From Virgibacillus aidingensis (GTDB taxonomy: Bacteria > Bacillota > Bacilli > Bacillales > Amphibacillaceae), in the NCBI RefSeq assembly GCF_010994035.1, contig NZ_WIXN01000005.1, positions 124,001-188,000 on the forward strand: a stretch of DNA of 64,000 nucleotides, given 5' to 3'. Of this stretch, positions 46,056-57,100 are shown in pieces; positions within the stretch are counted from its first letter, which is position 1; each line of letters starts with the position of its first letter. The translations under genes were made by a program, and so were the position numbers. Under the pieces are notes generated by a model that was not told the DNA's origin, made no database searches, and was given only the letters and a program-made list of their open reading frames with translations.

Positions 46056-49000
46056 ATGAGAATATCCGAAATAGAGAAAATGGATGTTTTGCTGGAGCAG
46101 CTGCACATTCCCGAGAAGGATAGAGAAGATTATTTTCAAGAGAGCCGTTTAAAAAAACTAAAGGTGTTTAAAGAATCCAGAACATGGCATTTTTATATTG
46201 GGGTAAAGCGAGTTCTTCCGTTCCACGTATACCAGCTTTTTATCACAAACTTAAAACATACCTTCCAGCAAGTAAAAAACGTTGCATTAACCTTGGAAGC
46301 AGAAGATAAAGCCACGGATGAAGAAAACGTTTCAGCATATTGGCGCGATTTTCTCCAAACAGAAGCATCATTATCTCCCGCTTACCGTGATTTGATACAT
46401 AATCAAAAACCAACAGTTAACAATAATAAGATTATGTTAACTGCCAGGAATGAGGCAGAAAAAAATGCTTTAATAAAAAGACTGCAGAACGATTTTCGGA
46501 TGTATTGCCAAAGAACTGGCCTGCCAGCTTTTCAACTTGATATAAATATAAAGCTGGATGAATCTGAAATTCAAAAGTTTAAAGAGCAAAAAGCAACTGA
46601 AGACCGGGAAATGATGATGAAAACTGTTCAGCAAAAAGAAGATAAAGAGCAGAAGAAAGCACAAAACAGCAATCAACCATTTATGCTTGGATATAAAATC
46701 CAGGATGATCCGGTATTAATGGAAGAAATTCAAGAAGAAGAGCGCAGGATCACTGTACAGGGCTATATATTTGATGCGGAAGTGCGTGAATTGCGTTCAG
46801 GCAGAAGCTTATTGATTATTAAAGCCACAGATTATACGGATTCTCTCCAGATTAAAATGTTTTCCAAAGGCGATGAAGATGCAGAGAAATTTAAATCTGT
46901 AAAAGCGGGAATGTGGGTAAAGGCAAGGGGCAGCATACAGACAGATATGTATACAAATGAGCTTGCTATGATGGCCAATGACATTCACGAAGTAAGAGTT
47001 GAAGCGAGAAAAGACGCGGCACCTGCTGATCAAAAAAGGGTAGAATTGCATGCGCACACTACGATGAGCCAATTGGATGCCGTTGTATCCCCTGCCGAAT
47101 TGATTGCCCAGGCAAAGAAATGGGGGCATCAGGCAATTGCCATTACAGATCATGCAGGGGTACAAGGTTTTCCGGAGGCACATAATGCAGGTCAAAAAAA
47201 TGATATGAAAGTATTATACGGCGTAGAAGCAAACCTTGTGGATGATGGTGTACCGATCGCATACAATGAACAGGATATTGACCTGGCATCAGGCACCCAT
47301 GTCGTCTTTGATGTTGAAACAACAGGTCTATCTGCAGTTTATGATACAATTATTGAACTTGCAGCTGTTAAAATTCATGATGGGGAAGTCATCGACCGAT
47401 TTGAGTCTTTTGCAAATCCGCATCACCCTTTATCACAAACTACGATTGATTTGACAGGCATCACTGATGATATGGTGAAAGATGCTCCCGAAGTAGATGA
47501 AGTACTTAAAAGGTTCCATGAATGGACTGGGGACAGTGTGCTGGTAGCACATAATGCAAGCTTTGATATAGGGTTTTTAAATCAGGGATATAAAAAGCTT
47601 AATTATAACAAAGTGGAAAATGCCGTCATCGATACCCTTGAATTGGCCAGATTTTTATTCCCCGAGTTAAAAAACCACCGCCTTAACACACTATGCAAGT
47701 ATTTGGATATAGAATTGACACAGCACCACCGTGCTATTTATGATGCAGAAGCAACCGGCTATTTATTCTGGAAACTGGTAAAAGCGTTGCTGAAAAAAGA
47801 GATTACCAATCATAATCAGCTTAATAACCATATGGGGGAAGGAAAGGCGTATCAGCGTTCACGGCCGTATCATTGTGTACTCCTTGCTCAAACAGAAACC
47901 GGGCTGAAAAATATGTATAAAATAGTATCCAGTGCACATATAGATTATTTTTACCGGGTTCCAAGAATTCCGCGGTCACTGCTGCAAAAAATGAGAGAAG
48001 GTATTTTAGTAGGATCGGCTTGTGACCAGGGGGAAGTTTTTGAAACCATGATGCAAAAGTCGGCAGAAGAAGCTGAGAATACAGCCCAATTCTATGACTA
48101 TATCGAAGTACAGCCCCCGGCCAATTATGCACACCTCATAGAGAAGGACCTAGTGCAGAATGAAGCACAGATTCTGGATATTATCAGAAAGCTGGTCGAA
48201 ATGGGAGAGCGGATGGACAAGCCTGTAGTGGCAACAGGAAATGTGCATTATTTGGAAGAGCATGATAAATTATATCGGCAAATTCTTGTGTCTTCCCAGG
48301 CGGGCAATCCACTGAATCGCCATACATTGCCGGATACGCCATTCAGGACGACGAATGAAATGCTTGATGCGTTTCAATTTCTTGGTGAAGAAAAAGCAAA
48401 GGAAATTGTGGTGACAAATACAAATAAAGTAGCGGATGAAATTGATGCTATCTCTCCAGTGAAGGACGGACTGTTTACCCCCAATATTGATGGTGCGGAT
48501 CAGGAAATTCGGGATTTATGCTACTCCCGTGCAAAATATATTTACGGTGATCCGGTACCTAAAATTGTCGTGGACCGGCTTGAAAAAGAATTGGAAAGCA
48601 TCATTGGGCATGGGTTTGCCGTAATTTACCTGATCTCGCATAAGCTTGTAAAAAAATCATTGGACGACGGGTACCTGGTTGGATCCAGGGGTTCTGTCGG
48701 ATCTTCCTTTGTAGCAACCATGACTGAAATAACCGAGGTAAATCCACTGCCTCCGCATTATGTCTGCCCATCCTGCCATCATAATGAATTTATTACGGAT
48801 GGATCTGTGGGGAGCGGATTTGACCTGCCTGACAAAGAGTGTCCGGAATGCGGCGGCTCCTTGACTAAAGATGGACAGGACATACCTTTTGAAACATTTT
48901 TGGGCTTTAAAGGAGACAAAGTGCCCGATATTGATTTAAACTTTTCCGGAACTTACCAGCCACGGGCACATAATTATACGAAAGAGCTGTTTGGCATTGA

Positions 49001-50345
49001 TAATGTTTACCGTGCCGGAACGATAGGAACCATTGCTGAAAAAACAGCTTATGGATATGTAAAAGGCTATGCATCAGATAATCAGCTTACGTATAAAAAA
49101 GCCGAGGTAGACAGGCTGGTACAGGGCTGTACCGGAGTAAAACGGACGACCGGACAGCATCCGGGGGGAATCATTGTTGTACCGGAGGACAAGGAAATAT
49201 TTGATTTCACACCAATTCAATTTCCTGCGGATGATCGAAAAAGTGAATGGAGGACCACACATTTTGACTTCCATTCTATTGACAGCAACTTATTAAAGCT
49301 GGATATTCTGGGGCATGATGATCCGACAGTCATCCGCATGCTTCAGGATTTAAGCGGTATCGACCCGGAAACGGTTCCGACCGATGACCCGGAAGTTATG
49401 AAGATTTTTTCAGGTCCGGAACCGCTTGGGGTTACACCGGAACAAATTAATTGCAAAACAGGAACATTAGGGGTGCCTGAGTTTGGAACGAGATTTGTCC
49501 GTCAGATGCTGGAGGATACAAAACCAACTACGTTTGCGGAATTGGTTATAATTTCAGGACTGTCACATGGTACAGATGTTTGGCTCGGAAATGCCCAGGA
49601 GCTGATCAATGATGGGATTTGTGAGCTTTCCGACGTAATTGGCTGCCGTGACGATATCATGGTTTACCTCATGCATAAAGGGCTGGAAGCATCACTTGCA
49701 TTTAAAATCATGGAATTTGTGCGTAAAGGCAGAGGACTGCAGGATGAATGGATTGTTGAAATGAAAAAACATGGTGTGCCGGATTGGTACATTGAATCCT
49801 GTAAAAAAATTAAATATATGTTTCCAAAGGCACATGCTGCTGCTTATGTGCTGATGGCGGTAAGAATCGCTTATTTTAAAGTTCATTATCCTATTTTCTT
49901 TTATGCTGCTTATTTTACGGTGAGAGCGGATGATTTTGAACTTGATACAATGATTAAAGGTTCCCAGGCAATCAGAAACCGTATTGAATCTATTGAAGCA
50001 AAAGGGAATGACGCACCACCGAAGGAGAAAAGTTTATTAACCGTGTTGGAAATTTCACTGGAAATGTGTGAGCGTGGTTTTCAAATCGGAAAAGTGGACC
50101 TGTATAAATCCAGTGCCACTGAATTTATTGTTGATGGGGATACACTGATTCCGCCGTTTAATGCAGTTGATGGTTTAGGCACAAATGCTGCATTGAATAT
50201 TGTTAAAGCAAGAGAAGATGGAGAGTTTTTATCTAAGGAAGATTTACAAAAAAGAAGCAGGATTTCCAAAACGGTATTGGAATATCTTGATAATCATGGG
50301 TGTCTCGAAGGGATGGAAGAAAAAAACCAGCTTTCCCTATTTTAA
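46056..50345 (+). CDS. polC: DNA polymerase III alpha subunit, PolC type
   Basis: Main replicative DNA polymerase of low-GC Gram-positives, with built-in proofreading. Order: N-terminal domain (~1-220), OB fold (~235-315), PHP domain starting [16 protein letters not shown], split by the 3'-5' exonuclease with [12 protein letters not shown] and [11 protein letters not shown], then a zinc-binding segment ([10 protein letters not shown] ... CPECGG) and the palm with [10 protein letters not shown]. Later blocks include [18 protein letters not shown]. 1429 residues, typical. ATG 46056 chosen (AAGGAGGGATTAAGG upstream); the frame is open 45 bases earlier. Confidence 0.98.
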   Translation: MRISEIEKMDVLLEQLHIPEKDREDYFQESRLKKLKVFKESRTWHFYIGVKRVLPFHVYQLFITNLKHTFQQVKNVALTLEAEDKATDEENVSAYWRDFLQTEASLSPAYRDLIHNQKPTVNNNKIMLTARNEAEKNALIKRLQNDFRMYCQRTGLPAFQLDINIKLDESEIQKFKEQKATEDREMMMKTVQQKEDKEQKKAQNSNQPFMLGYKIQDDPVLMEEIQEEERRITVQGYIFDAEVRELRSGRSLLIIKATDYTDSLQIKMFSKGDEDAEKFKSVKAGMWVKARGSIQTDMYTNELAMMANDIHEVRVEARKDAAPADQKRVELHAHTTMSQLDAVVSPAELIAQAKKWGHQAIAITDHAGVQGFPEAHNAGQKNDMKVLYGVEANLVDDGVPIAYNEQDIDLASGTHVVFDVETTGLSAVYDTIIELAAVKIHDGEVIDRFESFANPHHPLSQTTIDLTGITDDMVKDAPEVDEVLKRFHEWTGDSVLVAHNASFDIGFLNQGYKKLNYNKVENAVIDTLELARFLFPELKNHRLNTLCKYLDIELTQHHRAIYDAEATGYLFWKLVKALLKKEITNHNQLNNHMGEGKAYQRSRPYHCVLLAQTETGLKNMYKIVSSAHIDYFYRVPRIPRSLLQKMREGILVGSACDQGEVFETMMQKSAEEAENTAQFYDYIEVQPPANYAHLIEKDLVQNEAQILDIIRKLVEMGERMDKPVVATGNVHYLEEHDKLYRQILVSSQAGNPLNRHTLPDTPFRTTNEMLDAFQFLGEEKAKEIVVTNTNKVADEIDAISPVKDGLFTPNIDGADQEIRDLCYSRAKYIYGDPVPKIVVDRLEKELESIIGHGFAVIYLISHKLVKKSLDDGYLVGSRGSVGSSFVATMTEITEVNPLPPHYVCPSCHHNEFITDGSVGSGFDLPDKECPECGGSLTKDGQDIPFETFLGFKGDKVPDIDLNFSGTYQPRAHNYTKELFGIDNVYRAGTIGTIAEKTAYGYVKGYASDNQLTYKKAEVDRLVQGCTGVKRTTGQHPGGIIVVPEDKEIFDFTPIQFPADDRKSEWRTTHFDFHSIDSNLLKLDILGHDDPTVIRMLQDLSGIDPETVPTDDPEVMKIFSGPEPLGVTPEQINCKTGTLGVPEFGTRFVRQMLEDTKPTTFAELVIISGLSHGTDVWLGNAQELINDGICELSDVIGCRDDIMVYLMHKGLEASLAFKIMEFVRKGRGLQDEWIVEMKKHGVPDWYIESCKKIKYMFPKAHAAAYVLMAVRIAYFKVHYPIFFYAAYFTVRADDFELDTMIKGSQAIRNRIESIEAKGNDAPPKEKSLLTVLEISLEMCERGFQIGKVDLYKSSATEFIVDGDTLIPPFNAVDGLGTNAALNIVKAREDGEFLSKEDLQKRSRISKTVLEYLDNHGCLEGMEEKNQLSLF

Positions 50346-50370
50346 ATCTTTCACCTTTCAGGTTCATGTA

Positions 50371-50379
50371 TGCTATAAT
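50371..50379 (+). promoter_or_regulatory. Extended -10 promoter of the RsbR-type gene
   Basis: TGCTATAAT gives a TGnTATAAT extended -10 element, 72 bases before the gene start. No good -35 box is visible, which extended -10 promoters tolerate. It suggests that the next gene is transcribed separately from polC. Confidence 0.45.
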
Positions 50380-50451
50380 ACAAGCTATATAAAATTAAAA
50401 TATTCAATATATTTAAGCCGTATTTATTAAACCGACAAGAAAGGTTGATTG

Positions 50452-51303
50452 ATGTTGAATCTAAGGTATAGCAAAGGAAATGGGATTACAGACTTTTTAA
50501 TAGAAAACAGAGAAGAATTTGAATCTAAACTGCTGGAAGAACCTAATGTCCGGGAAAAGGTTGAAGAAATACGGGTAGTCGGAAATATAAATTTATTGGA
50601 AAATGCACATAAACTTATTTTAATGGTGGTAGAAGAAAAGGAAGAAGAAATTATACAATTTGCCAATCAGGAAGGGATTGCCTGGGCCAATTCTTCATTA
50701 ACACTTTCTTTTAAGCTGAAATGGGTGCAAAAGATACGAAAAAACCTTTGGACCTTCCTGTATAAATTTGACAGATTTACAGAGGAAAGCTATACCCGTG
50801 AAACGTACTATGACTTTGGAAAAAAAATGAATGAATTGCTTGATGAATTTTTGAAGGAGTTTTTTATCACGTATTCCAGTTATAAAGATAGACTGCTCGA
50901 TGAACAAAAGCAACTGGTTGAAAGTTTATCGGTGCCGATCATTCCTATTTCGCCAAAGATAAGCATTTTGCCGCTCATTGGCACGATGGACAGCTACAGG
51001 GCAAATATAGTGGAAGAAAAGGTGTTAGTCGAAATTGGTGCAAAACGGGTACAGACATTAATTATGGATTTATCGGGAATAGCTGATATGGACAGCGAAG
51101 CCATTCATTACTTTCTGAAATTATATGACGGTATATCCATGATGGGCTGTCGTTCGGTTATTACTGGCATGCGGCCTGAGGTAGTAAGGAAAATTATTAA
51201 TTTTGATGAATCATTTGCCCATAATGTGGAAAAAAGGGGGACAGTAGAGCAAGCATTGAATGAACATTTTCGAGCTGGGAGCGATAATAGCCGGAAATAC
51301 TGA
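50452..51303 (+). CDS. RsbR-type stressosome co-antagonist with a C-terminal STAS domain
   Basis: Stressosome scaffold family that senses stress and controls sigma-B through RsbS/RsbT. The N-terminal ~150 residues are helical (globin-like in RsbR proteins). The STAS domain (~160-275) reads PIIPISPKISILPLIGTMDSYRANIVEE..., LIMDLSGIADMDSEAIHYF and GCRSVITGMRPEVV (in part). In B. subtilis RsbRA the two phosphorylated sites are Thr in DTARA and VDT; here both positions are Ser (MDSYRA, MDSEAI). 283 residues. No rsbS or rsbT nearby. Its place between polC and rimP is unusual. Confidence 0.88.
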   Translation: MLNLRYSKGNGITDFLIENREEFESKLLEEPNVREKVEEIRVVGNINLLENAHKLILMVVEEKEEEIIQFANQEGIAWANSSLTLSFKLKWVQKIRKNLWTFLYKFDRFTEESYTRETYYDFGKKMNELLDEFLKEFFITYSSYKDRLLDEQKQLVESLSVPIIPISPKISILPLIGTMDSYRANIVEEKVLVEIGAKRVQTLIMDLSGIADMDSEAIHYFLKLYDGISMMGCRSVITGMRPEVVRKIINFDESFAHNVEKRGTVEQALNEHFRAGSDNSRKY

Positions 51304-51488
51304 TTAGAAATTTGCTTTTGGGGGAAGACTATTAAGCAGGCTGTTATATAAACCTGAATAAAGGCAGATTCCAGGAATTCGCCACATGGAGCGGATACAC
51401 GCGAGAAGGATTCTGTCTTTCCCGCCTTGTCCAAAAACGATGTATTCTGCTGCGCCGAAAATAATGTGATTCGTGTCATGTATCATTG
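51304..51488. other. Spacer after the RsbR-type gene
   Basis: No gene recognised and no clear terminator. A minus-strand frame covering about 51304-51600 has no proper ribosome site and overlaps the next promoter and leader hairpin, so it is not annotated. Confidence 0.5.
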
Positions 51489-51517
51489 TTGCATACTTAA
51501 CCGAATTATGATATAAT
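51489..51517 (+). promoter_or_regulatory. Putative sigma-A promoter of the rimP-nusA-infB operon
   Basis: TTGCAT (51489-51494), 17 bases, TATAAT (51512-51517). About 277 bases of leader follow, holding two hairpins. Confidence 0.7.
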
Positions 51518-51544
51518 TCATTTGGAGTATGATAATGGACGCTT

Positions 51545-51570
51545 AAAGAGTGGGTAAAGACCCACTCTTT
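51545..51570 (+). promoter_or_regulatory. Leader hairpin 1 of the rimP-nusA operon
   Basis: AAAGAGTGGGT (51545-51555) pairs perfectly with ACCCACTCTTT (51560-51570), loop AAAG. A hairpin of this AGAGTGGG...CCCACTCTT kind is common upstream of rimP in Bacilli. It is followed by CTTAAT, not a full T run. Confidence 0.75.
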
Positions 51571-51601
51571 CTTAATACTACGAAGCAGCTGCGCCCCCAT
51601 T

Positions 51602-51632
51602 CCCTTGCCAAACCTGAGGCAAGGGTTTTATA
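51602..51632 (+). terminator. Leader terminator (attenuator) of the rimP-nusA operon
   Basis: CCCTTGCC (51602-51609) pairs with GGCAAGGG (51618-51625) and is followed by TTTTATATT. It lies between promoter and rimP, so it must be read through for expression. NusA-dependent autoregulation of this leader is known in B. subtilis; that it applies here is inference. Confidence 0.7.
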
Positions 51633-51793
51633 TTGGCAGGCGGGGAAGAATAAATAAATTATAGCCATGTGCAGCAGCATGATAAAACAGGGCTGGGAAA
51701 ATAAAAATTTCCAAGCTGTTCCGTACTTGAAATGAAAAATACAATGATTGTTTATACTAGTTAATAAATACGTGAATAAAGGAGGATATACGT

Positions 51794-52261
51794 TTGAGCT
51801 CTGTAATTGAAACAACAGAAGCATTAGTTGATCCCATCTTAAGGAAAAGGGATCTGGAGCTGGTTGATGTTGAATATGTGAAAGAAGGAAAGAACTGGTT
51901 CTTACGTGTTTATATAGATAAAGCCGGCGGAATTGATATAACGGAATGTGGAGAGGTTTCCGAGGAATTAAGCGAAAAACTGGATGAGAACGATCCGGTT
52001 AAGGGCACCTATTACCTTGAAGTTTCTTCACCTGGTGCGGAAAGACCGTTAAAAACGAAAGACGACCTGATTAATAACATTGGCAATAATGTGAATATCA
52101 GGCTTTATGAACCAATTAATGGAGAAAAAGAATATGAAGGCAGACTTGCGGATTTTTCAGATAATCTACTTACCGTTGAATACAAAGAAAAAGCAAGGAA
52201 AAAAGAAGTCAGTATTCCGTATGAAAAAGTTGCTAAAGCACGGCTGGCTGTTATGCTTTAA
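51794..52261 (+). CDS. rimP: Ribosome maturation factor RimP
   Basis: Helps mature the 30S subunit. Blocks: [44 protein letters not shown] and [15 protein letters not shown] (in part) are typical. 155 residues. TTG start at 51794 behind GGAGGATATACG. First gene of the rimP-nusA-rnpM-ylxQ-infB operon. Confidence 0.95.
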   Translation: MSSVIETTEALVDPILRKRDLELVDVEYVKEGKNWFLRVYIDKAGGIDITECGEVSEELSEKLDENDPVKGTYYLEVSSPGAERPLKTKDDLINNIGNNVNIRLYEPINGEKEYEGRLADFSDNLLTVEYKEKARKKEVSIPYEKVAKARLAVML

Positions 52262-52276
52262 AGGGGGAAAAATAAA

Positions 52277-53407
52277 TTGAGCAATCAGTTGTTTGAGGCG
52301 ATTGATTATTTGGCAGAAGAAAAAGGCATTGATAAAGATATATTATTGGAAGCGTTGGAAGCAGCCCTTATTTCTGCTTACAAAAAGAACTTTAAATCGG
52401 CAACAAATGTGAGAATTGAATTAAATGAAGAGACAGGAAAAATGGGTGTGTTTGCAAGAAAGACAGTTGTTGAAGAGGTGGAGGATCACCAGTCGGAAAT
52501 AAGCCTGGATGAGGCAAAGGAAATAAATCCGAATTATGAGCTGGAAGATGTTCTTGAAATTGAGGTAACACCAAAGGATTTTGGAAGAATTGCTGCACAG
52601 GCAGCTAAACAGGTTGTAACACAACGTGTGAGGGAAGCGGAACGCGGAGTTATTTTTTCCGAATACGCTGACCGGGAAGAAGACGTATTAACCGGTATTA
52701 TACAACGAAAGGATCACCGGTATATATACGTAAATTTAGGTAAAATTGAGGCAAAACTGGCTGAAGCCGAACAAATGCCAACAGAAGAATACCATATTCA
52801 TGATCGGATTAAAGTGTTTGTAACCAAAGTGGAAAACACGAGCAAAGGACCACAGGTTTATATCTCCAGATCCCATCCAGGACTGTTAAAGCGATTATTC
52901 GAAATGGAAGTTCCGGAAATTTACGATGGAATAGTAGAAATCAAGTCTGTAGCACGTGAGGCCGGCGACCGTTCCAAGATATCTGTTTATGCTCCTGACC
53001 CGGATATAGATCCGGTCGGTTCCTGCGTAGGCCAAAAAGGCCAGCGGGTTCAAACGATTGTGGATGAATTAAAAGGGGAAAAAATTGATGTAGTGGAATG
53101 GTCGGAGGACCCGATAGAGTTTGTTTCCAATGCACTGAGTCCCTCAAAGGTAGTGGATGTGATTGTAAATGAAGAAGATAAAGCAACCACTGTCATTGTT
53201 CCTGATTACCAGCTTTCCCTTGCGATCGGAAAACGAGGTCAGAATGCAAGGCTGGCAGCTAAACTGACAGGCTGGAAAATCGATATTAAAAGTGAATCTG
53301 AAGCAAAAGAAGAGGGGCTATTGAAAGAAAAAGAGGATGTATTTTTTGATGACAATACAGCTTACCATGAAGAAATTCACGATGAAGATGAAGACCTGTT
53401 TCAGTAA
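52277..53407 (+). CDS. nusA: Transcription termination/antitermination factor NusA
   Basis: RNA polymerase-binding factor that promotes pausing and termination. N-terminal domain (~1-125), S1 domain (~135-200), KH1 and KH2 (~230-345) with DPVGSCVGQKGQRVQTIVDEL and LAIGKRGQNARLAAKLTGWKIDI (in part). 376 residues; it lacks the C-terminal acidic repeats of E. coli, as usual in Bacilli, but ends in a short acidic tail (DEDEDLFQ). TTG start at 52277 behind AAAGGGGGAAAAA. Confidence 0.97.
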   Translation: MSNQLFEAIDYLAEEKGIDKDILLEALEAALISAYKKNFKSATNVRIELNEETGKMGVFARKTVVEEVEDHQSEISLDEAKEINPNYELEDVLEIEVTPKDFGRIAAQAAKQVVTQRVREAERGVIFSEYADREEDVLTGIIQRKDHRYIYVNLGKIEAKLAEAEQMPTEEYHIHDRIKVFVTKVENTSKGPQVYISRSHPGLLKRLFEMEVPEIYDGIVEIKSVAREAGDRSKISVYAPDPDIDPVGSCVGQKGQRVQTIVDELKGEKIDVVEWSEDPIEFVSNALSPSKVVDVIVNEEDKATTVIVPDYQLSLAIGKRGQNARLAAKLTGWKIDIKSESEAKEEGLLKEKEDVFFDDNTAYHEEIHDEDEDLFQ

Positions 53408-53419
53408 GGGGGCATCCCA

Positions 53420-53701
53420 ATGGTAAAAAAGAAAAAAGTTCCACAGAGGAAATGTGTAGTCACCAATGAAATGAAGCCAAAAAAGGATCTGATCCGCGTT
53501 GTACGGAATAAAGAAGGGGAAGTATTTGTTGATCCCACCGGAAAAAAGAATGGCCGCGGTGCTTATTTATCAAGGGATCTGAAGGTGATTACAGAAGCAG
53601 AAGGTTCAAATATTCTGGATCGGCATCTGAACGCTGAAGTGGATGCATCCGTTTACGAAGAATTAAAACAAATGATCGAAGGGGCCGCCAATGCAAAATA
53701 G
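53420..53701 (+). CDS. rnpM: RnpM (YlxR), RNase P modulator
   Basis: Small basic RNA-binding protein recently named RnpM for its effect on RNase P; formerly YlxR. Typical sequence: VPQRKCVVTNEMKPKKDLIRVV (in part) and DPTGKKNGRGAYLSRD. 93 residues. AAGGGGGCATCCCA precedes the ATG. Overlaps ylxQ by eleven bases. Confidence 0.92.
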   Translation: MVKKKKVPQRKCVVTNEMKPKKDLIRVVRNKEGEVFVDPTGKKNGRGAYLSRDLKVITEAEGSNILDRHLNAEVDASVYEELKQMIEGAANAK

Positions 53702-53990
53702 CTATTTGAATTTGCTTGGACTCGCCAATCGGGCCGGAAAATGTTCCACAGGGGAAAGCACTATTATTAAAGATATTAAAAGCAATAAGGCAAAACTGGT
53801 TATATTGGCCGGCGACGCAGGATCACGAACACGAAAAAGAATTACGGATAAATGTAAATCGTATGATGTACCATTTGAGATAGCAGGCGACATAGATACA
53901 TTGTCACATGCTATTGGAAAACATAAAAGAGTAGCCGTCGCTATTTTAGATGCAGGTTTTGCGGATAAGATAAAGTCGTTGCTCGGGTAA
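53691..53990 (+). CDS. ylxQ: YlxQ, L7Ae-family RNA-binding protein
   Basis: Ribosomal protein L7Ae-like; binds kink-turn RNA. Pattern [46 protein letters not shown] and [16 protein letters not shown] (in part). 99 residues. Encoded between rnpM and infB as in other Bacilli; role in the cell is still unclear. Confidence 0.92.
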   Translation: MQNSYLNLLGLANRAGKCSTGESTIIKDIKSNKAKLVILAGDAGSRTRKRITDKCKSYDVPFEIAGDIDTLSHAIGKHKRVAVAILDAGFADKIKSLLG

Positions 53991-54010
53991 CTAATTTCGG
54001 GGGTGAACGT

Positions 54011-56149
54011 ATGAGCAAAATGCGTGTATATGAATATGCCAAACAAAACAATACTACTAGTAAAAATGTAATAAATATTTTAAAAGGAATGAATGTGGAA
54101 GTATCCAATCACATGTCAACTATTTCCAGTGATACAATAAGGAAACTGGATGAAAAGTTTCATCCTGATACTGTTAAAAAGGAAAGTCCAAAACCCAATA
54201 AAACGAAAAAAGAATCCACTAAAGGAAATACTCAATCAAAACAGAAAAATACAAAAAAAGAAGACCGGGGAAAGCAAAAAAACAGCTCAAATCCGAAACA
54301 GCAAAATAAACAGACAAAAAATAAAAATAAAAAGCAAAAAGGAAATAAAGGCAATAGAGGAAAAGAAAATAAACAAACTGCGAATCCTGTAAAGGAAACG
54401 CCAAAGAAAATCACTTACAGTAATACTTTAACCGTTAGTGACTTAGCGGATAAATTAAATAAAGAAACTGCTGAAATCATTAAAAAGCTTATGTTTCTAG
54501 GTGTAATGGCAACGAAGAACCAGGATTTGGATGACGATGCCGTGGAGCTGATCTGTGCAGAATATGATGTTGAAGTTGAAAAAGAAATCATTCTTGAGGA
54601 TACCGACTTTGATAAATATATTGAGGAAGATGATGAAGCAAACCTGCAGGAAAGACCAGCAGTAGTAACGATTATGGGTCACGTTGACCATGGAAAAACA
54701 ACCCTTCTTGATTCTATTCGACATACAAAAGTAACTGCAGGGGAAGCAGGGGGAATTACACAGCATATTGGTGCATATCAAGTAGAAAATGAAGGCAAAA
54801 AAGTAACATTTCTTGACACACCCGGTCATGCTGCATTCACGAGTATGCGCTCGCGCGGGGCACAAGTAACGGATGTTGCCATTTTGGTTGTAGCTGCCGA
54901 TGATGGTGTCATGCCGCAGACGGTGGAGGCAATTAACCATGCAAAGGCTGCTGAGGTTCCAATTATCGTAGCTGTAAATAAAATGGACAAAGAAGCTGCC
55001 AACCCGGACCGGGTGATGCAGGAGTTGACGGAATATGAACTAATTCCGGAAGACTGGGGCGGAAGCACAATTTTTGTTAATATATCTGCCATAAAAGGGG
55101 AAGGTATTGATGAACTGCTTGAAATGATTCTTCTGGTAGCTGAAGTGGAGGAATTGCAGGCTAACCCTAATAACAATGCCTTCGGAACGGTGATAGATGC
55201 CCAGCTGGATAAGGGACGCGGCTCGGTTGCCACTTTACTCGTTCAGAATGGGACCCTTCATGTAGGAGATTCAATTGTAGTAGGAAATACCTTCGGCCGG
55301 GTAAGGGCTATGGTTAGTGATATAGGTCAGCGCGTAACAACGGCGGGACCTTCTACCCCTGTTGAAATTACCGGGTTAAATGATGTACCGCAGGCGGGGG
55401 ATCAGTTTCTCGTATTTAAGGATGAGAAAAAAGCAAGACAAATCGGGGAGGCCCGCCAGCAAAAACAAATTCAGGAAAACCGGGGAGAACAATCCAGAGT
55501 AAGTCTTGATGATTTATTTGAACAAATTAAACAAGGCGAGATGAAAGAATTAAACATTATTATAAAAGCTGATGTACAAGGTTCAGCAGAAGCACTGGCT
55601 TCTTCTTTGCAGAAAATTGATGTAGCCGGGGTGAACATTAAAATTATCCACACGGGAGTAGGAGCTATTAAAGAATCGGATATTATCCTGGCTTCTGCAT
55701 CAAATGCCATTGTTATTGGTTTTAATGTTCGTCCTGATGTCAATGCGAAAAAAGCTGCCGACTCGGAAAAAGTGGATATCCGCCTTCATCGTGTTATTTA
55801 TCAGGCTATTGAAGAAATAGAAGCAGCGATGAAAGGTCTGCTTGACCCTGAATTTGAAGAGAAGGTAATCGGCCAGGCGGAAGTAAGGGAAACCTTTAAA
55901 GTTTCCAGAATAGGGACAATTGCAGGGAGCTATGTAACAGACGGTAAAATCACAAGGGATTCAGGTGTACGCTTAATCCGTGATGGTGTAGTACAATTTG
56001 AAGGGGAAATAGACACATTAAAACGGTTTAAAGACGATGTCAGAGAAGTTGCCCAAAACTATGAATGTGGAATAACCATTAAAAACTTCAATGATATTAA
56101 AGAGGGCGATGTTATTGAAGCATTTATCATGGAGGAAATCCAGCGCTGA
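54011..56149 (+). CDS. infB: Translation initiation factor IF-2
   Basis: GTPase that places initiator tRNA on the 30S subunit. The N-terminal winged part starts [21 protein letters not shown]; residues ~55-135 are a Lys/Asn/Gln-rich disordered linker. The G domain begins at ~218 with [18 protein letters not shown] (G1), [16 protein letters not shown] (G3) and [13 protein letters not shown] (G4). Domains II-IV follow, ending near [11 protein letters not shown]. 712 residues, normal for Bacilli. The stop shares bases with the ylxP ATG. Confidence 0.97.
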   Translation: MSKMRVYEYAKQNNTTSKNVINILKGMNVEVSNHMSTISSDTIRKLDEKFHPDTVKKESPKPNKTKKESTKGNTQSKQKNTKKEDRGKQKNSSNPKQQNKQTKNKNKKQKGNKGNRGKENKQTANPVKETPKKITYSNTLTVSDLADKLNKETAEIIKKLMFLGVMATKNQDLDDDAVELICAEYDVEVEKEIILEDTDFDKYIEEDDEANLQERPAVVTIMGHVDHGKTTLLDSIRHTKVTAGEAGGITQHIGAYQVENEGKKVTFLDTPGHAAFTSMRSRGAQVTDVAILVVAADDGVMPQTVEAINHAKAAEVPIIVAVNKMDKEAANPDRVMQELTEYELIPEDWGGSTIFVNISAIKGEGIDELLEMILLVAEVEELQANPNNNAFGTVIDAQLDKGRGSVATLLVQNGTLHVGDSIVVGNTFGRVRAMVSDIGQRVTTAGPSTPVEITGLNDVPQAGDQFLVFKDEKKARQIGEARQQKQIQENRGEQSRVSLDDLFEQIKQGEMKELNIIIKADVQGSAEALASSLQKIDVAGVNIKIIHTGVGAIKESDIILASASNAIVIGFNVRPDVNAKKAADSEKVDIRLHRVIYQAIEEIEAAMKGLLDPEFEEKVIGQAEVRETFKVSRIGTIAGSYVTDGKITRDSGVRLIRDGVVQFEGEIDTLKRFKDDVREVAQNYECGITIKNFNDIKEGDVIEAFIMEEIQR

Positions 56150-56427
56150 TGATTTATTATGCCGAAGTAGAGTGCATAATGTATGAAGGACATTCATTAA
56201 AAGAAAAGAGATCCATTATCAGACGGCTTTTAGCCCGGCTCAAGCAGGACTTGAATGTTGCAGCAGGGGAACTGGATTATCATGATCTATGGCAAAGAAC
56301 CAAAATCGGTATTGTTACACTGTCAAATGAAAAAAGCCATGCTGAAAAAGTCATTCAGGAAGCATTAAGGATAGTGGATACATTTGCAGAACTTGAAAGA
56401 ACGATTACAAATGTGGAAGAATTATAG
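56149..56427 (+). CDS. ylxP: YlxP, DUF503 family protein
   Basis: Small conserved protein next to infB and rbfA; molecular role unknown. Typical DUF503 sequence: GHSLKEKRSIIRRLLARLKQDLNVA (in part), ELDYHDLWQRTKIGIVTLSN and the ending ELERTITNVEEL. 92 residues. Translationally coupled to infB. Confidence 0.9.
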   Translation: MIYYAEVECIMYEGHSLKEKRSIIRRLLARLKQDLNVAAGELDYHDLWQRTKIGIVTLSNEKSHAEKVIQEALRIVDTFAELERTITNVEEL

Positions 56428-56473
56428 TATGCAAAATCTGCTGACATCGACGTGTTAAATTGAGGTGAGAAAT

Positions 56474-56815
56474 ATGGCTGAGTTACGTGCACACAGAGTT
56501 GCAGAACAAATGAAAAAAGAGCTGGGGGAAATTCTTACAAGAAAAATCAAAGACCCGAGGGTTGGCTTTGTCACAGTGACAGATGTGGAAGTAACAGGCG
56601 ACCTGCAGCAGGCAAAAATTTTCATTTCTGTACTTGGGGATGAAAAGGAAAAACAGGATACTTTGCTTGGGCTGTCCAAAGCAAAAGGGTTTATCCGTTC
56701 AGAGATTGGTCAGAGAATTCGTCTCAGAAAAACACCCGAGATATATTTTGAATTTGATGAAGCGCTGGAAAGAGGCAACAGAATAGATAAGATCTTGCGC
56801 GATCTAAATGAATAG
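56474..56815 (+). CDS. rbfA: 30S ribosome-binding factor RbfA
   Basis: Assists late 16S rRNA processing; KH-like fold. Typical pieces: [43 protein letters not shown] (in part) and [24 protein letters not shown]. 113 residues from ATG 56474 (TGAGGTGAGAAAT upstream); a GTG nine bases earlier overlaps the ribosome site. Confidence 0.95.
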   Translation: MAELRAHRVAEQMKKELGEILTRKIKDPRVGFVTVTDVEVTGDLQQAKIFISVLGDEKEKQDTLLGLSKAKGFIRSEIGQRIRLRKTPEIYFEFDEALERGNRIDKILRDLNE

Positions 56816-57100
56816 TTTTTTAAATCGAATAGGCAGGGCAAATAATTTAAAGGAATGACCAATACACAACCTGAGATACTGCTATGAAAAGTAATGCGGT
56901 TTCCTGGAAAATGCATGCGCATTTTCCAGCAGCTGCAGCACTGCCGGGGTTTTACTTATTCAGCGGGAGCAGTGACGGGCTCTTCAGCATTAATGGCAAT
57001 TGTGCCAGCTGTAAAAAAGATGTTTTTATGTAGTCTGGATTCTCATGATAAATTATTTTTGCACCAGCCTCTTTTTACATGTAAACGGGAGCTGAAAGTG
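56816..57100. other. rbfA-truB spacer with a strong hairpin
   Basis: CTGGAAAATGC (56904-56914) pairs with GCATTTTCCAG (56919-56929), loop ATGC. The truB frame stays open for 69 codons upstream to 56894, and a 49-codon frame starts at ATG 56884, but neither has a ribosome site or a familiar sequence. B. subtilis has only a short gap here. Confidence 0.55.

Noticed and set aside
51304-51600. Minus-strand frame of 98 codons before rimP
   Set aside because: It overlaps the rimP promoter and leader hairpin, and its only upstream AAGGGA touches the ATG.
56894-57100. N-terminal extension of TruB by 69 residues
   Set aside because: The family start MNGILPLWKPKG is at 57101 with a ribosome site; upstream residues do not resemble TruB.
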